Source of the DNA: DT-110 sp964342305
Lineage (GTDB): Bacteria; Bacteroidota; Bacteroidia; Chitinophagales; Saprospiraceae
Direction: 5' to 3'
Assembly (NCBI GenBank): GCA_964342305.1
Contig: CAYFGK010000031.1
Coordinates: forward strand, 1-53,636
DNA length: 53,636 nt
Shown here: one piece after another, positions 1-7,678 of the stretch
Layout of the letters: the number at the start of each line of letters is the position of its first letter
How positions within the stretch are numbered: position 1 is the stretch's first letter
Translations under genes and position numbers: made by a program
The notes under the pieces: model-generated
Databases searched by the model: none
What the model was told of the DNA's origin: nothing
Seen by the model: the letters and a program-made list of their open reading frames with translations, nothing else

Positions 1-391
1 CATTTCCGACTGCCTGAGCAACTAATTCATTTTTAAAATGATTGAAAAAATAAAAAAGGAATTCCGGTAATATAACATCATTCGGGAAAATTGCACAGAC
101 TGCTTGATTCGTAGCTGCGGGAAACCTAAGTATGCCAACTTCCCCAGCGGTAGCCCCATACATTGCTATTAGCACAGAATTTTCAGGGAAAACTTTTGCA
201 GAAGAATTATTTAGACCTTGCTCAGAGATATAGTTCTGAGCTTCCAAAATATCCTTCTTACCGACTTCACCACTTAGAAGCCATGGGATAGTTCCATTTT
301 CATAATAGCTTTTTTCCCGTTTTAAAGGAGTACCTCCCGCGCCTGTTTTACAGACTTCTCCTAATCTTTTGATTCCCCAATCTGGCCTCAT
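1..391 (-). CDS. hsdS: Type I restriction-modification specificity subunit HsdS (partial, N-terminal 130 codons)
   Basis: HsdS chooses the target sequence for the type I methyltransferase/restriction complex. Reading the minus strand from the ATG at 391 gives an open frame to the window edge. It starts MRPDWGIKRLGEVC and continues with GGTPLKREKSYYENGTIPW and IAMYGATAGEVGI, which are the hallmarks of the first target-recognition domain. The C-terminal part, including the second recognition domain, lies outside the window. The start overlaps the hsdM stop as ATGA, so the two genes are translationally coupled. The family call is secure; the DNA target cannot be inferred. Confidence 0.9.
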   Translation of the reverse strand, partial: MRPDWGIKRLGEVCKTGAGGTPLKREKSYYENGTIPWLLSGEVGKKDILEAQNYISEQGLNNSSAKVFPENSVLIAMYGATAGEVGILRFPAATNQAVCAIFPNDVILPEFLFYFFNHFKNELVAQAVGN

Positions 392-1845
392 AATAACTCC
401 TTGATCGATTCCAGAATCTCATTCGTCTCAGCGTCCAGGCGCTCCATTTCGTCCAGGATCTCCTGTGGACTCCTGAGAGGAGCCTCCTCGGGGGTATTGG
501 GATTCTTCGGAGACAGATCCAGCGTGTCCTCATTGATCTCAGATACCTCAAATACCCAAGACTGCTCGGAATTTGCCTGGGTCTTTTGCCCCTCCAAAAA
601 ATCCGCCATATCCTCGTCATTCAGTGGATTGGTCTTGCCCAGACTCCGACCCGGATCGAGTTGGTAGTACCAGATGCGTTTGGTGGGTTCGCCCTTTTCG
701 AAGAACAGCACCACCGTCTTCACCCCGGCGCCGGTAAAGGTACCTGAGGGCATGTCCAGGATGGTGTGCAGGTTGCAGGTCTCCAGGAGGTATTGCCTTA
801 GAGCGACCGAGGCATTGTCCACGTTGCTCAGAAAGGTATTCTTGATGACAATGGCCGCCCGGCCTCCGGTTTTCAGGGATTTGATGAAGTGCTGCAAAAA
901 GAGAGAGGCCGTTTCACTGGTCTTGATATCGAAATTCTGTTGGATCTCTTTGCGTTCCTTACCACCGAAGGGCGGATTAGCCAGGATAACGTGGTACCTG
1001 TCTTTTTCCTGGATACTGCGGATATCTTCACTCAGGGTGTTCGTGTGGGTGATGTTGGGGGCTTCAATGCCGTGCAGGATCATATTCATGATCCCGATCA
1101 CGTAGGCCAGGTTTTTCTTTTCCTTCCCAAAGAACGTTTCCTCTTGGAGGACACGCAGGTTTTCGGTCGTCTTGTCCATTCGATCGTACAGGTATTCAAA
1201 AGCTTCACAGAGGAAGCCTCCGGAACCCGCTGCGCCGTCGTAGATGGTCTCCCCGATCTTGGGGTCAACCACTTGGATCATGGCCCGGATCAACGGACGG
1301 GGTGTGTAATACTGACCACCATTACGGCCCGCATTCCCCATGTTCTTGATCTTGGTCTCGTAGAGGTGGCTGAGCTCGTGTTTGTCTTTGGACGAGCGAA
1401 AGGGCAATTCATCGGCCAGGTTGATTACTTCGCGTAAGTTGTACCCGCTCTGGATCTTATTGCCCAACTCGGAAAAGATCTCGCCGATCTTGTATTCCAG
1501 GGAGGTGGGTTGATTAGCTGCTTTGGCCTTGAATTTAGCCAGGTAAGGCCACAATTTGTCATTAACGAAATTGACCAGGTCTGGCCCGGTCTGCATTTGG
1601 TGTTCGTCGATCTTACCATCCGGGCCTTTGGGTACGGCCCAGGAACTCCATCGGTAAGGCTCCTCTAAAATGAAGGTGTAATCTTCGCCTCGTAATTCCG
1701 CTTCGTCGGCTCGTTCCTGTTCCATTTCGTCCAGGTACCGCAGGAATAGCACCCAGGAGGTTTGGCCGATGTAATCGAGTTCGCTATCGGCCCCGGCATC
1801 TTTCCACAGGACATCATCAATATTACGAAAAGTGTTTTCGAACAT
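388..1845 (-). CDS. hsdM: Type I restriction-modification DNA methyltransferase HsdM
   Basis: HsdM is the adenine-N6 methyltransferase subunit of a type I restriction-modification complex. The 485-residue product has the helical N-terminal HsdM domain (about 1-150). The SAM-binding motif I is DGAAGSGGF (203-211) and the catalytic motif IV is NPPF (290-293), with the linking YYTPR segment near 179-183. I start it at the ATG at 1845, because MFENTFRNIDDVLWK is the usual HsdM N terminus. A TTG at 1866 would add seven residues. It overlaps hsdS by four bases (ATGA). No hsdR is visible on this side, so any restriction subunit would lie beyond hsdS, outside the window. Confidence 0.95.
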   Translation of the reverse strand: MFENTFRNIDDVLWKDAGADSELDYIGQTSWVLFLRYLDEMEQERADEAELRGEDYTFILEEPYRWSSWAVPKGPDGKIDEHQMQTGPDLVNFVNDKLWPYLAKFKAKAANQPTSLEYKIGEIFSELGNKIQSGYNLREVINLADELPFRSSKDKHELSHLYETKIKNMGNAGRNGGQYYTPRPLIRAMIQVVDPKIGETIYDGAAGSGGFLCEAFEYLYDRMDKTTENLRVLQEETFFGKEKKNLAYVIGIMNMILHGIEAPNITHTNTLSEDIRSIQEKDRYHVILANPPFGGKERKEIQQNFDIKTSETASLFLQHFIKSLKTGGRAAIVIKNTFLSNVDNASVALRQYLLETCNLHTILDMPSGTFTGAGVKTVVLFFEKGEPTKRIWYYQLDPGRSLGKTNPLNDEDMADFLEGQKTQANSEQSWVFEVSEINEDTLDLSPKNPNTPEEAPLRSPQEILDEMERLDAETNEILESIKELL

Positions 1846-1980
1846 AACCAGGTTGATTTTAGGCAATCCGTTTTTCGGGGGGAGAGATGGAAATATAGCA
1901 CAATTCGTAATATTCTAAGAAAGGCAGGCACGAATATGTGGTTAGGGAGGATATTTTTCAAGAGCATTTGGCCTACAACT

Positions 1981-2016
1981 AAAGTTGAAAACTGGCTGCC
2001 GCCAGTTTTCAACTTT
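1981..2016. terminator. Perfect 16-bp inverted repeat, terminator-like hairpin
   Basis: The arms AAAGTTGAAAACTGGC and GCCAGTTTTCAACTTT match perfectly around a 4-base loop. The hairpin sits between the toxin-antitoxin pair and hsdM, all on the minus strand. It could end transcription of the upstream pair or be a small dispersed palindrome. There is no long T tract on either side, so terminator function is only probable. Confidence 0.5.
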
Positions 2017-2120
2017 GGGTTTCGGAGACTGAATAGTAAAGTTGTTGAGTTTTGTAAGTCAATTAGTTATGAGGGTCGAAAGCAATGAGGGGCAAAGCTC
2101 AGTGCAAAAAAAAATGATAG

Positions 2121-2573
2121 TTAATCAAGCTCCTTAAAGCCAGATATGACAAATTTCTTTTCGCTAGGTATCATCACACCATTGGCTTTGATGCCCTCTT
2201 GTATTTGAACATGTAAGTCAAGGTCCATGTCATGTTCACAGTGATCTAAGTCTCCAGCTTCATAAAAATCAACTAGCTCTGACCTCGAAAAGGTAAAAAC
2301 CTCATTACAGTTGACAACTGTTTCTTTGGTAAAATTATTATCATTAGCTGGTGAGACTCTTGGCAGGGTTGCTCCTTCAAACTTGCCTATATCGATAAAT
2401 CTCTCATATTTTGCCACCTTGCTGGTGCAAATGACAAATATGAATACATCTGGTGCAGGATTAGAAATGCATATAAAGAAATGGGGATCCCTATGATTAA
2501 TTATTGATCCCGTAAGTTTGTAGATGTGTCCAATTCGAATGTTAGCAGCAAATAACTCGGGTAAAAGTCTCAT
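2121..2573 (-). CDS. Candidate toxin partner of the Panacea antitoxin (hypothetical, 150 aa)
   Basis: I do not recognise a named domain with certainty. The 150-residue soluble protein has a basic start (MRLLPELFAANIRIGHIYKL), then short beta-rich stretches such as DPHFFICISNP and DVFIFVICTSK, and an acidic end. A small beta-barrel enzyme of the PemK/MazF kind is conceivable but not shown. Its ATG overlaps the stop of the upstream Panacea-domain gene by four bases (ATGA at 2570-2573). In known PanAT modules the Panacea protein neutralises a toxin encoded next to it, so the toxin role is inferred from position. The other possibility is an unrelated accessory protein. Confidence 0.6.
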   Translation of the reverse strand: MRLLPELFAANIRIGHIYKLTGSIINHRDPHFFICISNPAPDVFIFVICTSKVAKYERFIDIGKFEGATLPRVSPANDNNFTKETVVNCNEVFTFSRSELVDFYEAGDLDHCEHDMDLDLHVQIQEGIKANGVMIPSEKKFVISGFKELD

Positions 2574-3181
2574 GCATATTGAGGGCGTCGAAAGTTATAG
2601 CGATGAAATGATTCTAATGCCACCTCCAGGATGTCTTCATCCTGTAAAGCAAAAATTCGCGGGTTTTTTGATGAATCTGGGTCCAAAAAGAAATTTTTAT
2701 AGTCCATTGGAACATGAAGCGTTCCATCTATTTTTAACTCTTCTTCGTGCATGGTCCATTCTGGAAAAATATGAGTAAGCTCGCTTAGTTGAAACTGGCT
2801 CATATGACCAAACTCTTCAAAAATATTTGACATCTCATTCAGGTCAGATTTGGAAAAAAACTCCAATTCTAACGAGCCAACAGAGTCTATTTTAAACCGG
2901 TCAGTTTCGTTCGTCTGAATGTAGTTGTATCTGTAATCGGATTGATTTTGGTCAATGTCCTTGTAGTTGTCCTTTGCAATATCGTATGTGGCAGATGGTA
3001 CAGGTCCAAATTTCATAGCATAGTACTGGTCTGAAGTGATTGGACGGCCATAATACCGTAAGTGCAATCGATCGGACAAATAAATCAACTTTAAAGCCTT
3101 CATGTAGTTAATTGACCCCCCGGCTTCCTTAGCAAAAAAGTTGAGGATTTGAACTGCTTTCTTATAGTTGAATGACTTCAT
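2570..3181 (-). CDS. Panacea-domain (SocA-like, DUF4065) antitoxin
   Basis: The N-terminal half (about 8-110) carries the Panacea/SocA signature: YKKAVQILNFFAKEAGG, MKALKLIYLSDRLHLRYYG, then PITSDQYYAMKFGPVPS. Proteins with this domain act as versatile antitoxins that bind and neutralise unrelated toxin folds. The C-terminal half (about 110-203) is variable, as expected for a toxin-matching part. It is the first gene of a two-gene unit. A short palindrome lies about 31-50 bases upstream of its start and may be its operator. It sits next to hsdMS in a defence-like segment. The domain assignment is firm; toxin pairing is inference. Confidence 0.85.
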   Translation of the reverse strand: MKSFNYKKAVQILNFFAKEAGGSINYMKALKLIYLSDRLHLRYYGRPITSDQYYAMKFGPVPSATYDIAKDNYKDIDQNQSDYRYNYIQTNETDRFKIDSVGSLELEFFSKSDLNEMSNIFEEFGHMSQFQLSELTHIFPEWTMHEEELKIDGTLHVPMDYKNFFLDPDSSKNPRIFALQDEDILEVALESFHRYNFRRPQYA

Positions 3182-3211
3182 TGTGTTGTTCCCATTACCT
3201 GTTAAAGCTCA

Positions 3212-3231
3212 AACAAACTTTACAGTTTGTT
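3212..3231. promoter_or_regulatory. Palindrome upstream of the Panacea gene, candidate operator
   Basis: AACAAACT, four spacer bases, then AGTTTGTT form a perfect 8-bp inverted repeat. It lies 31 to 50 bases before the Panacea start codon on the minus strand, where an autoregulatory operator of a toxin-antitoxin unit would be expected. Function is inferred from position only. Confidence 0.4.
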
Positions 3232-3587
3232 CATCAATATAACACATCAAGTTTCAAAAAAGTGCATAATTCTTCACTTTATCTACTTTTAAGAGGTTTT
3301 TTAACGTGTGTTTAAAACATTTTTGAGCCCAGCGAAGGGTTTTTGTTTTAAAAGTTGGCTCGCCCAATTTTTTGTAGTTCGAAGAAGATTGAGTTGAATT
3401 TACACGGGAGGAAAATCCCCGCATTCTTTAAACATATCTACTTAAATTCCTAGCACGGATTTAAACATATATGCTTATAAATATTGAGTAAAGGTACCTA
3501 CGAATAGCCTAGCCAAATAAAACAATCGTCTGCTTTTCTGAGGCTAAGAACCTGCCACTCTTGCTCACCCCCGTCATTCCACGTAAC
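3232..3587. other. Intergenic stretch without recognisable genes
   Basis: This AT-rich stretch lies between the candidate operator of the Panacea unit and the dispersed repeat. I see no open frame of convincing composition, no tRNA and no clear terminator. It probably holds promoter sequence for the leftward toxin-antitoxin unit. Confidence 0.4.
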
Positions 3588-3779
3588 TTAACGCGGGGTT
3601 GGGCATAAACTTTTCCGTAAAGTGATGGTATTCAAAGCCCAACCTCCCGGTAAAGAGTAGTAGGTATAGGGTATCGGGATTAAAGCGTGTTCTACTACCT
3701 GATTCTCTCTACCAAACACGAAGTAAGGTCGGGACATTCAGTTGGTTAGCAAATGATTTAGCCCCAACCTTACGCTAAC
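3588..3779. repeat. Dispersed ~190-bp repeat, copy A, with terminal inverted repeats
   Basis: This non-coding block matches 7296-7487 over its whole length, in the same orientation. The shared landmarks, in order, are an ACGCGRGGTTGGGC start, GCCCAACCTCCCGGTA, ATAGGGTAT, ACCAAA, then CCCAACCTTACG near the end. Its two ends are inverted repeats of each other (TTAACGCGGGGTTGGGC against TTAGCGTAAGGTTGGGGC). A second internal GGTTGGGC/GCCCAACC pair would form a 5' hairpin. It looks like a small non-autonomous mobile or REP-like element. It ends just before the 2TM gene and could supply regulatory sequence. Confidence 0.7.
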
Positions 3780-3806
3780 TTTCCCACACTAAATTACCAT
3801 CTACGT

Positions 3807-4205
3807 ATGCACGAAGACTTACGTGAAAAGGCCAAAGAACGGGTCCGGGCCAAATCGGAGTTTTTGACCACCGCTATTACCTTTTTAGGCATTAGTGTGG
3901 TGCTGGGTCTGCTGAGTTTTTATTTACCACCCATTGCCTTTTGGCTGTTGTTGCCCCTGCCGATCTTTGCGATGATTCTGGGGATAATGTTCGTCAAAAT
4001 CTATGGGTACAACTTATTTGGCACCCCTTCTCTGGACTGGGAAGAGCGGGAAATCGAAAAAGAGATGTACCGCCTGTCCCGGGAAAGAGGGCACTTCGAA
4101 GAATCCACTCCATCGGATGACCTATCGGAAGAAGATCATCTCGAGCTCAAAGAACTGGACCGCCTGCAACGCAAGTGGGGCACCCGGGATGAGGATTTTG
4201 TGTAG
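3807..4205 (+). CDS. 2TM-domain membrane protein
   Basis: This 132-residue protein has a basic N terminus (MHEDLREKAKERVRAK), two closely spaced hydrophobic helices (about 21-43 and 46-68), a short YGYNLFG turn and then a long charged tail rich in Glu and Arg (about 80-132). That is the layout of the 2TM domain family of Bacteroidota, which occurs alone or at the front of LytTR histidine kinases. No kinase follows here. The next gene is convergent and its stop lies only 13 bases away. The biochemical role is unknown. The dispersed repeat copy A lies just upstream. Confidence 0.75.
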   Translation: MHEDLREKAKERVRAKSEFLTTAITFLGISVVLGLLSFYLPPIAFWLLLPLPIFAMILGIMFVKIYGYNLFGTPSLDWEEREIEKEMYRLSRERGHFEESTPSDDLSEEDHLELKELDRLQRKWGTRDEDFV

Positions 4206-4218
4206 GGTTCATGGGCAC

Positions 4219-5844
4219 TTATTTGTTGTTTTTTAAATAAGGTTTGTCCTGGAAATACTTCCGCGCTAACGCGCGGGCCGTTCCGGATAAAAGAACCAAA
4301 GCGATGACGTTTGGGATGGTACCCAACGACATGGCCAGATCCCCCAACGCCCAGACCACGTTTAATCCCAAAATGGCTCCCACGAAATGCATGCCTACGT
4401 AGATAATGCGGTAGGGAAGGATGGCCTTATCCCCAAATACGTAGGTCACACACCGATCGCCGTAATAGCTCCAGGAAATAGCGGTAGAAACGGCAAAGAG
4501 AATGACACAAAGCACCACAATCAGGACTCCCCAATTCCCCAGCACTTCGCGGTACCCCCACATGGTCAGCGGTGCTGCGTTTTCGACCGCGGCTCCGTGG
4601 AGGGTGGAAAACGCCTGACCCCCTCCGGTCCGGGCCATTTGTTGTGCTGGTAATATGGTGCCGTCGAACAGCTGAGTCATACCGGCATCGGTATAAAAGG
4701 TGGTAACCGGCACTTCGTGCCAGGCCAGCGTGGTATCCGATACGGGACGCCCCTCTGCGAAATGAATCTGACCGGGAGTCTGATCGACCGCTGCCCCCGC
4801 AGTCAGGCTGTAATAGGACAGATCACCCGAATTCAGAACGATCGGGGTAGGTGTCGTTTGCTTCCAGACGCCGGTGGTCAGGATAACCAGGGCGGTGATG
4901 CTACAAATCAGAATGGTATCGATGAAGGGTTCCAGGATGGCAACGGCACCCTCCGAAACGGGCTCCTCCGTTTTGGCGGCGGAGTGGGCGATGGGCGCTG
5001 ATCCCTGACCGGCCTCGTTCGAGAAAAGGCCCCGGCGTATTCCCCAGATCAGCGTCTGCATGAAGATCCCCGCTCCGGTTCCCGCTACTCCGGCCGTCGG
5101 ATTAAAGGCTTCCGAGACAATCAAACGGAGGGAGGGCACTATTTCCTGGGCGTTGAAGAACAGTACGATCAGTCCGCCCAGCACATAGAGGGCGGCCATG
5201 GAAGGAGCCAGAATGCTGGTTACTTTTCCGATCCGGGATATGCCTCCGATGAGCACGAAACCCACCACACTCGCCGACAGGGCGCCGGTTATCCAGGCCG
5301 GTACGCCGAAAACGGTTTGGACCAGATCAGCCAGCGTATTGGCCTGTACGGCATTGCCGGAAATAAAGGCCATGATCATGAGGGCAAACGCGAAAAAGAT
5401 GGCCATGGGTTTCCACTTCTTCCCCAATCCCTGCTCTATATAGTACATCGGACCACCGGAGGTCGAACCGGTCTTATTGGTACTCGGCACCCTGAATTTT
5501 TGCGCAAGTGTAACCTCCGTAAACTTGGTAGCCATACCCAGCAGGGCCGTGATCCACATCCAGAAAATAGCGCCCGGTCCTCCCCAGTGAATAGCGATGG
5601 CCACCCCGGCGATATTCCCGATCCCGACGGTAGCGGATAAGGCCGTGGTCAGGGCCTGGAAATGGGAGTAATCGCCCGATGCTTCCGGGGCGTCGTATTT
5701 TCCGCTGACGACCAACAGCCCGTGTCGGAAGCGACGAAATTGAATAAAGCCCAGTCGAATGGTGAGCCACAGTCCCGTACTTAATAGCAGGACAATGAGT
5801 ACCCTTTCCAAAACGTGATTCAGGTTGGCAATGATGGTTTCCAC
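4219..5844 (-). CDS. Sodium:alanine/glycine symporter (AGCS family)
   Basis: This inner-membrane Na+-coupled amino-acid carrier most likely imports alanine or glycine. The 541-residue protein has the AGCS signatures: GNIAGVAIAIHWGGPGA (about 76-92), TSGGPMYYIEQGLG (about 128-141) and SNEAGQGSAPIAHSAA (about 276-291), with roughly ten hydrophobic helices. A polar stretch of about 90 residues (about 335-425, LSYYSLTAG to LTMWGYREV) interrupts the usual topology. It is an extra loop of the kind found in larger members of the family. The gene is monocistronic as far as I can see and convergent with the 2TM gene. Confidence 0.92.
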   Translation of the reverse strand: METIIANLNHVLERVLIVLLLSTGLWLTIRLGFIQFRRFRHGLLVVSGKYDAPEASGDYSHFQALTTALSATVGIGNIAGVAIAIHWGGPGAIFWMWITALLGMATKFTEVTLAQKFRVPSTNKTGSTSGGPMYYIEQGLGKKWKPMAIFFAFALMIMAFISGNAVQANTLADLVQTVFGVPAWITGALSASVVGFVLIGGISRIGKVTSILAPSMAALYVLGGLIVLFFNAQEIVPSLRLIVSEAFNPTAGVAGTGAGIFMQTLIWGIRRGLFSNEAGQGSAPIAHSAAKTEEPVSEGAVAILEPFIDTILICSITALVILTTGVWKQTTPTPIVLNSGDLSYYSLTAGAAVDQTPGQIHFAEGRPVSDTTLAWHEVPVTTFYTDAGMTQLFDGTILPAQQMARTGGGQAFSTLHGAAVENAAPLTMWGYREVLGNWGVLIVVLCVILFAVSTAISWSYYGDRCVTYVFGDKAILPYRIIYVGMHFVGAILGLNVVWALGDLAMSLGTIPNVIALVLLSGTARALARKYFQDKPYLKNNK

Positions 5845-6051
5845 GAAACAGCGTATTAGATTTAGATCAATGGCGATCCTGGACCCAAAAATGAAAACCT
5901 GTGGTACAGGGACTGGGAATGGTCAGAAACGAATGGTAAATGCCTGTCAAACGGTTACTGACATAAATGGTAAAGAGAGGATGTCAGTACATAAAATGCC
6001 CGTTTTTTTGGGCGAAAGCCCGGTGGGGATAACCTAACTTTGTCACCTACG

Positions 6052-7284
6052 TCATGCTACCGGTCCTTGGAAGGTGATATTCTCCGGGGGGATACGCAAC
6101 CGGATCTTGCGTTCCCGCTTTTCCGACATTTCAAAGAGGACATCTTTCAGCGGAATGGCGTGGAGGTTTTGCGTCCAGTTCCCTTTGCCGAAAAGGCCAT
6201 CCAGAACGGCGGAGAGCAGGCGTTTGACTTCATTGTGGTCTTTGATGTCGTATTGCCTGGCCGAACGTTTTTCGTTCTTGGGTTTGATTTCCAGCCAGCC
6301 TTGTTCGCTGCTCGTTTTTTCCTCCGCGAATCGCTTAAGCAGGGAAAACAGGGCCGGGGTCAGCGAAATGGTCCGGTCATCCTTGCCGGGCAGACCCTTA
6401 ATGACGATCTGTCCGTGTTGGTTCTTTTGTTCGATCAGCGTGAAAAACAGAAAGTCGGGCGACGGAAAGATGTTTTCGGCCAATTCTTTGACCCAACTCA
6501 GGGCCAGGGCAAAGAATATCATGATCAGGGTCGTTTTAAAAATGGCGGAGAACAGGGTGAGATCAATGCTGGAATTCGTGAGTTTGTACAATTGAGCGGT
6601 GGCGGTGATCAGGATGGAAACCAGGGAAAGCCAGGCCAGGAAGGGTAATCGTCTTTTTTCAAAGGATTCCCAAAGCACAAATCCCAGAAACACCAGGGTC
6701 AGCACCGCATAATACACATCCAGCTCACTGATGAGGGGGTTGGTTTGCCCCGACAGGAGTTTGCTCAGCGTAGGGAGGAGGGAAAAGAGAAAAGGCAGAC
6801 CGATGATGTAGTTCCAGTAATTCGAATTGATAATCGGAGCCAGTCGTTTCGGTTTATAGCGGAAGTAGGGCAGCGCCAGGAGGATAAACAGGCTGTTGAA
6901 CAGGGACAGGATACTCCGCCAGCCATCCAGCTTGATGGAATGGGCTGCAATGTATTGATCCGATTCGGATAGTAGCGATTCCAGGTCGGTTGCCGTAAGG
7001 GTCTCTTTATCTTCCAGCAGGGTTTGCTCGAATTCCCGGAATATCGAATCGGAATGGCCTGCATACTGTTGGGCGTACAGGATCTCCACTACTCCCGAAA
7101 AACTCCAGCAAAGAATCGACAGTGCTAACCATACCTGCCCGGCATCTTGCTGCCTGCGTCCAATGTGCCACCATATGGCCATTAAACCCAGAAAAGCAAA
7201 CAGGCAAACGATCAATTCCCACCATCCGTAAAAGGAGATGATCTGCGGCTCGACCAGATGTCGCCAAAGGGCACTGTTTTCCAT
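6052..7284 (-). CDS. Polytopic membrane protein with soluble C-terminal domain, unknown function
   Basis: I do not recognise this family. The 410-residue product has about seven hydrophobic helices in its first 280 residues: two near 20-75, a soluble helical loop (about 80-125, rich in Asp/Glu/Ser), then five near 130-275. A soluble domain of about 130 residues follows (ENIFPSPDFLFFTLIEQKN onward) with a strongly basic stretch KPKNEKRSARQYDIKDHNEV. The overall plan, a 7TM sensor with a cytoplasmic tail, resembles membrane-anchored signalling or DNA-binding proteins of Bacteroidota. No catalytic motif is visible. Repeat copy B begins 11 bases upstream of the start and may contain or border the promoter. 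Confidence 0.7.
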   Translation of the reverse strand: MENSALWRHLVEPQIISFYGWWELIVCLFAFLGLMAIWWHIGRRQQDAGQVWLALSILCWSFSGVVEILYAQQYAGHSDSIFREFEQTLLEDKETLTATDLESLLSESDQYIAAHSIKLDGWRSILSLFNSLFILLALPYFRYKPKRLAPIINSNYWNYIIGLPFLFSLLPTLSKLLSGQTNPLISELDVYYAVLTLVFLGFVLWESFEKRRLPFLAWLSLVSILITATAQLYKLTNSSIDLTLFSAIFKTTLIMIFFALALSWVKELAENIFPSPDFLFFTLIEQKNQHGQIVIKGLPGKDDRTISLTPALFSLLKRFAEEKTSSEQGWLEIKPKNEKRSARQYDIKDHNEVKRLLSAVLDGLFGKGNWTQNLHAIPLKDVLFEMSEKRERKIRLRIPPENITFQGPVA

Positions 7285-7295
7285 GGTGAACTAAG

Positions 7296-7487
7296 GTAAC
7301 GCGAGGTTGGGCTTGAATGATTTCGTAAAATTCAGATAATCAAGGCCCAACCTCCCGGTATAGAGTATTGTGAATAGGGTATTTGGATTTAAGCAGATCT
7401 TACTACCTACTACCCTTTACCAAATACAACGTAAGGTTGATACACTCAGTTTTTTAACAAAAAGATCGAACCCAACCTTACGTTAAG
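7296..7487. repeat. Dispersed ~190-bp repeat, copy B, with terminal inverted repeats
   Basis: This is the second copy of the element at 3588-3779, in the same orientation. It begins GTAACGCGAGGTTGGGC and ends CCCAACCTTACGTTAAGG, and the ends are inverted repeats of one another. The inner GCCCAACCTCCCGGTA, AATAGGGTAT and TTTACCAAATAC blocks are preserved. It lies between the divergently arranged unknown membrane protein and the haloperoxidase-like gene. No open frame is conserved between the copies, so it is a structural or mobile repeat and not a gene. Confidence 0.7.
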
Positions 7488-7678
7488 GTAGGATAAATCT
7501 GGGTTTTTGTTGGGTGCAATCCATTTCCCGGACCTGTACCTGGAAAAAATAGGGCCGTATTCCAATCGATCTGCTACGGTTCCAACTGTATAAAAATGGG
7601 GTCAGAATCTGCTTAAAAAAACGTATTTTCTAGCTACGGAAGTGGTTGGCATTTTTTTTCAAAACAAGCAAAATTAAT

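Noticed and set aside
889..1437. A 182-codon plus-strand frame opposite hsdM
   Set aside because: It is a shadow of the strongly supported HsdM frame.
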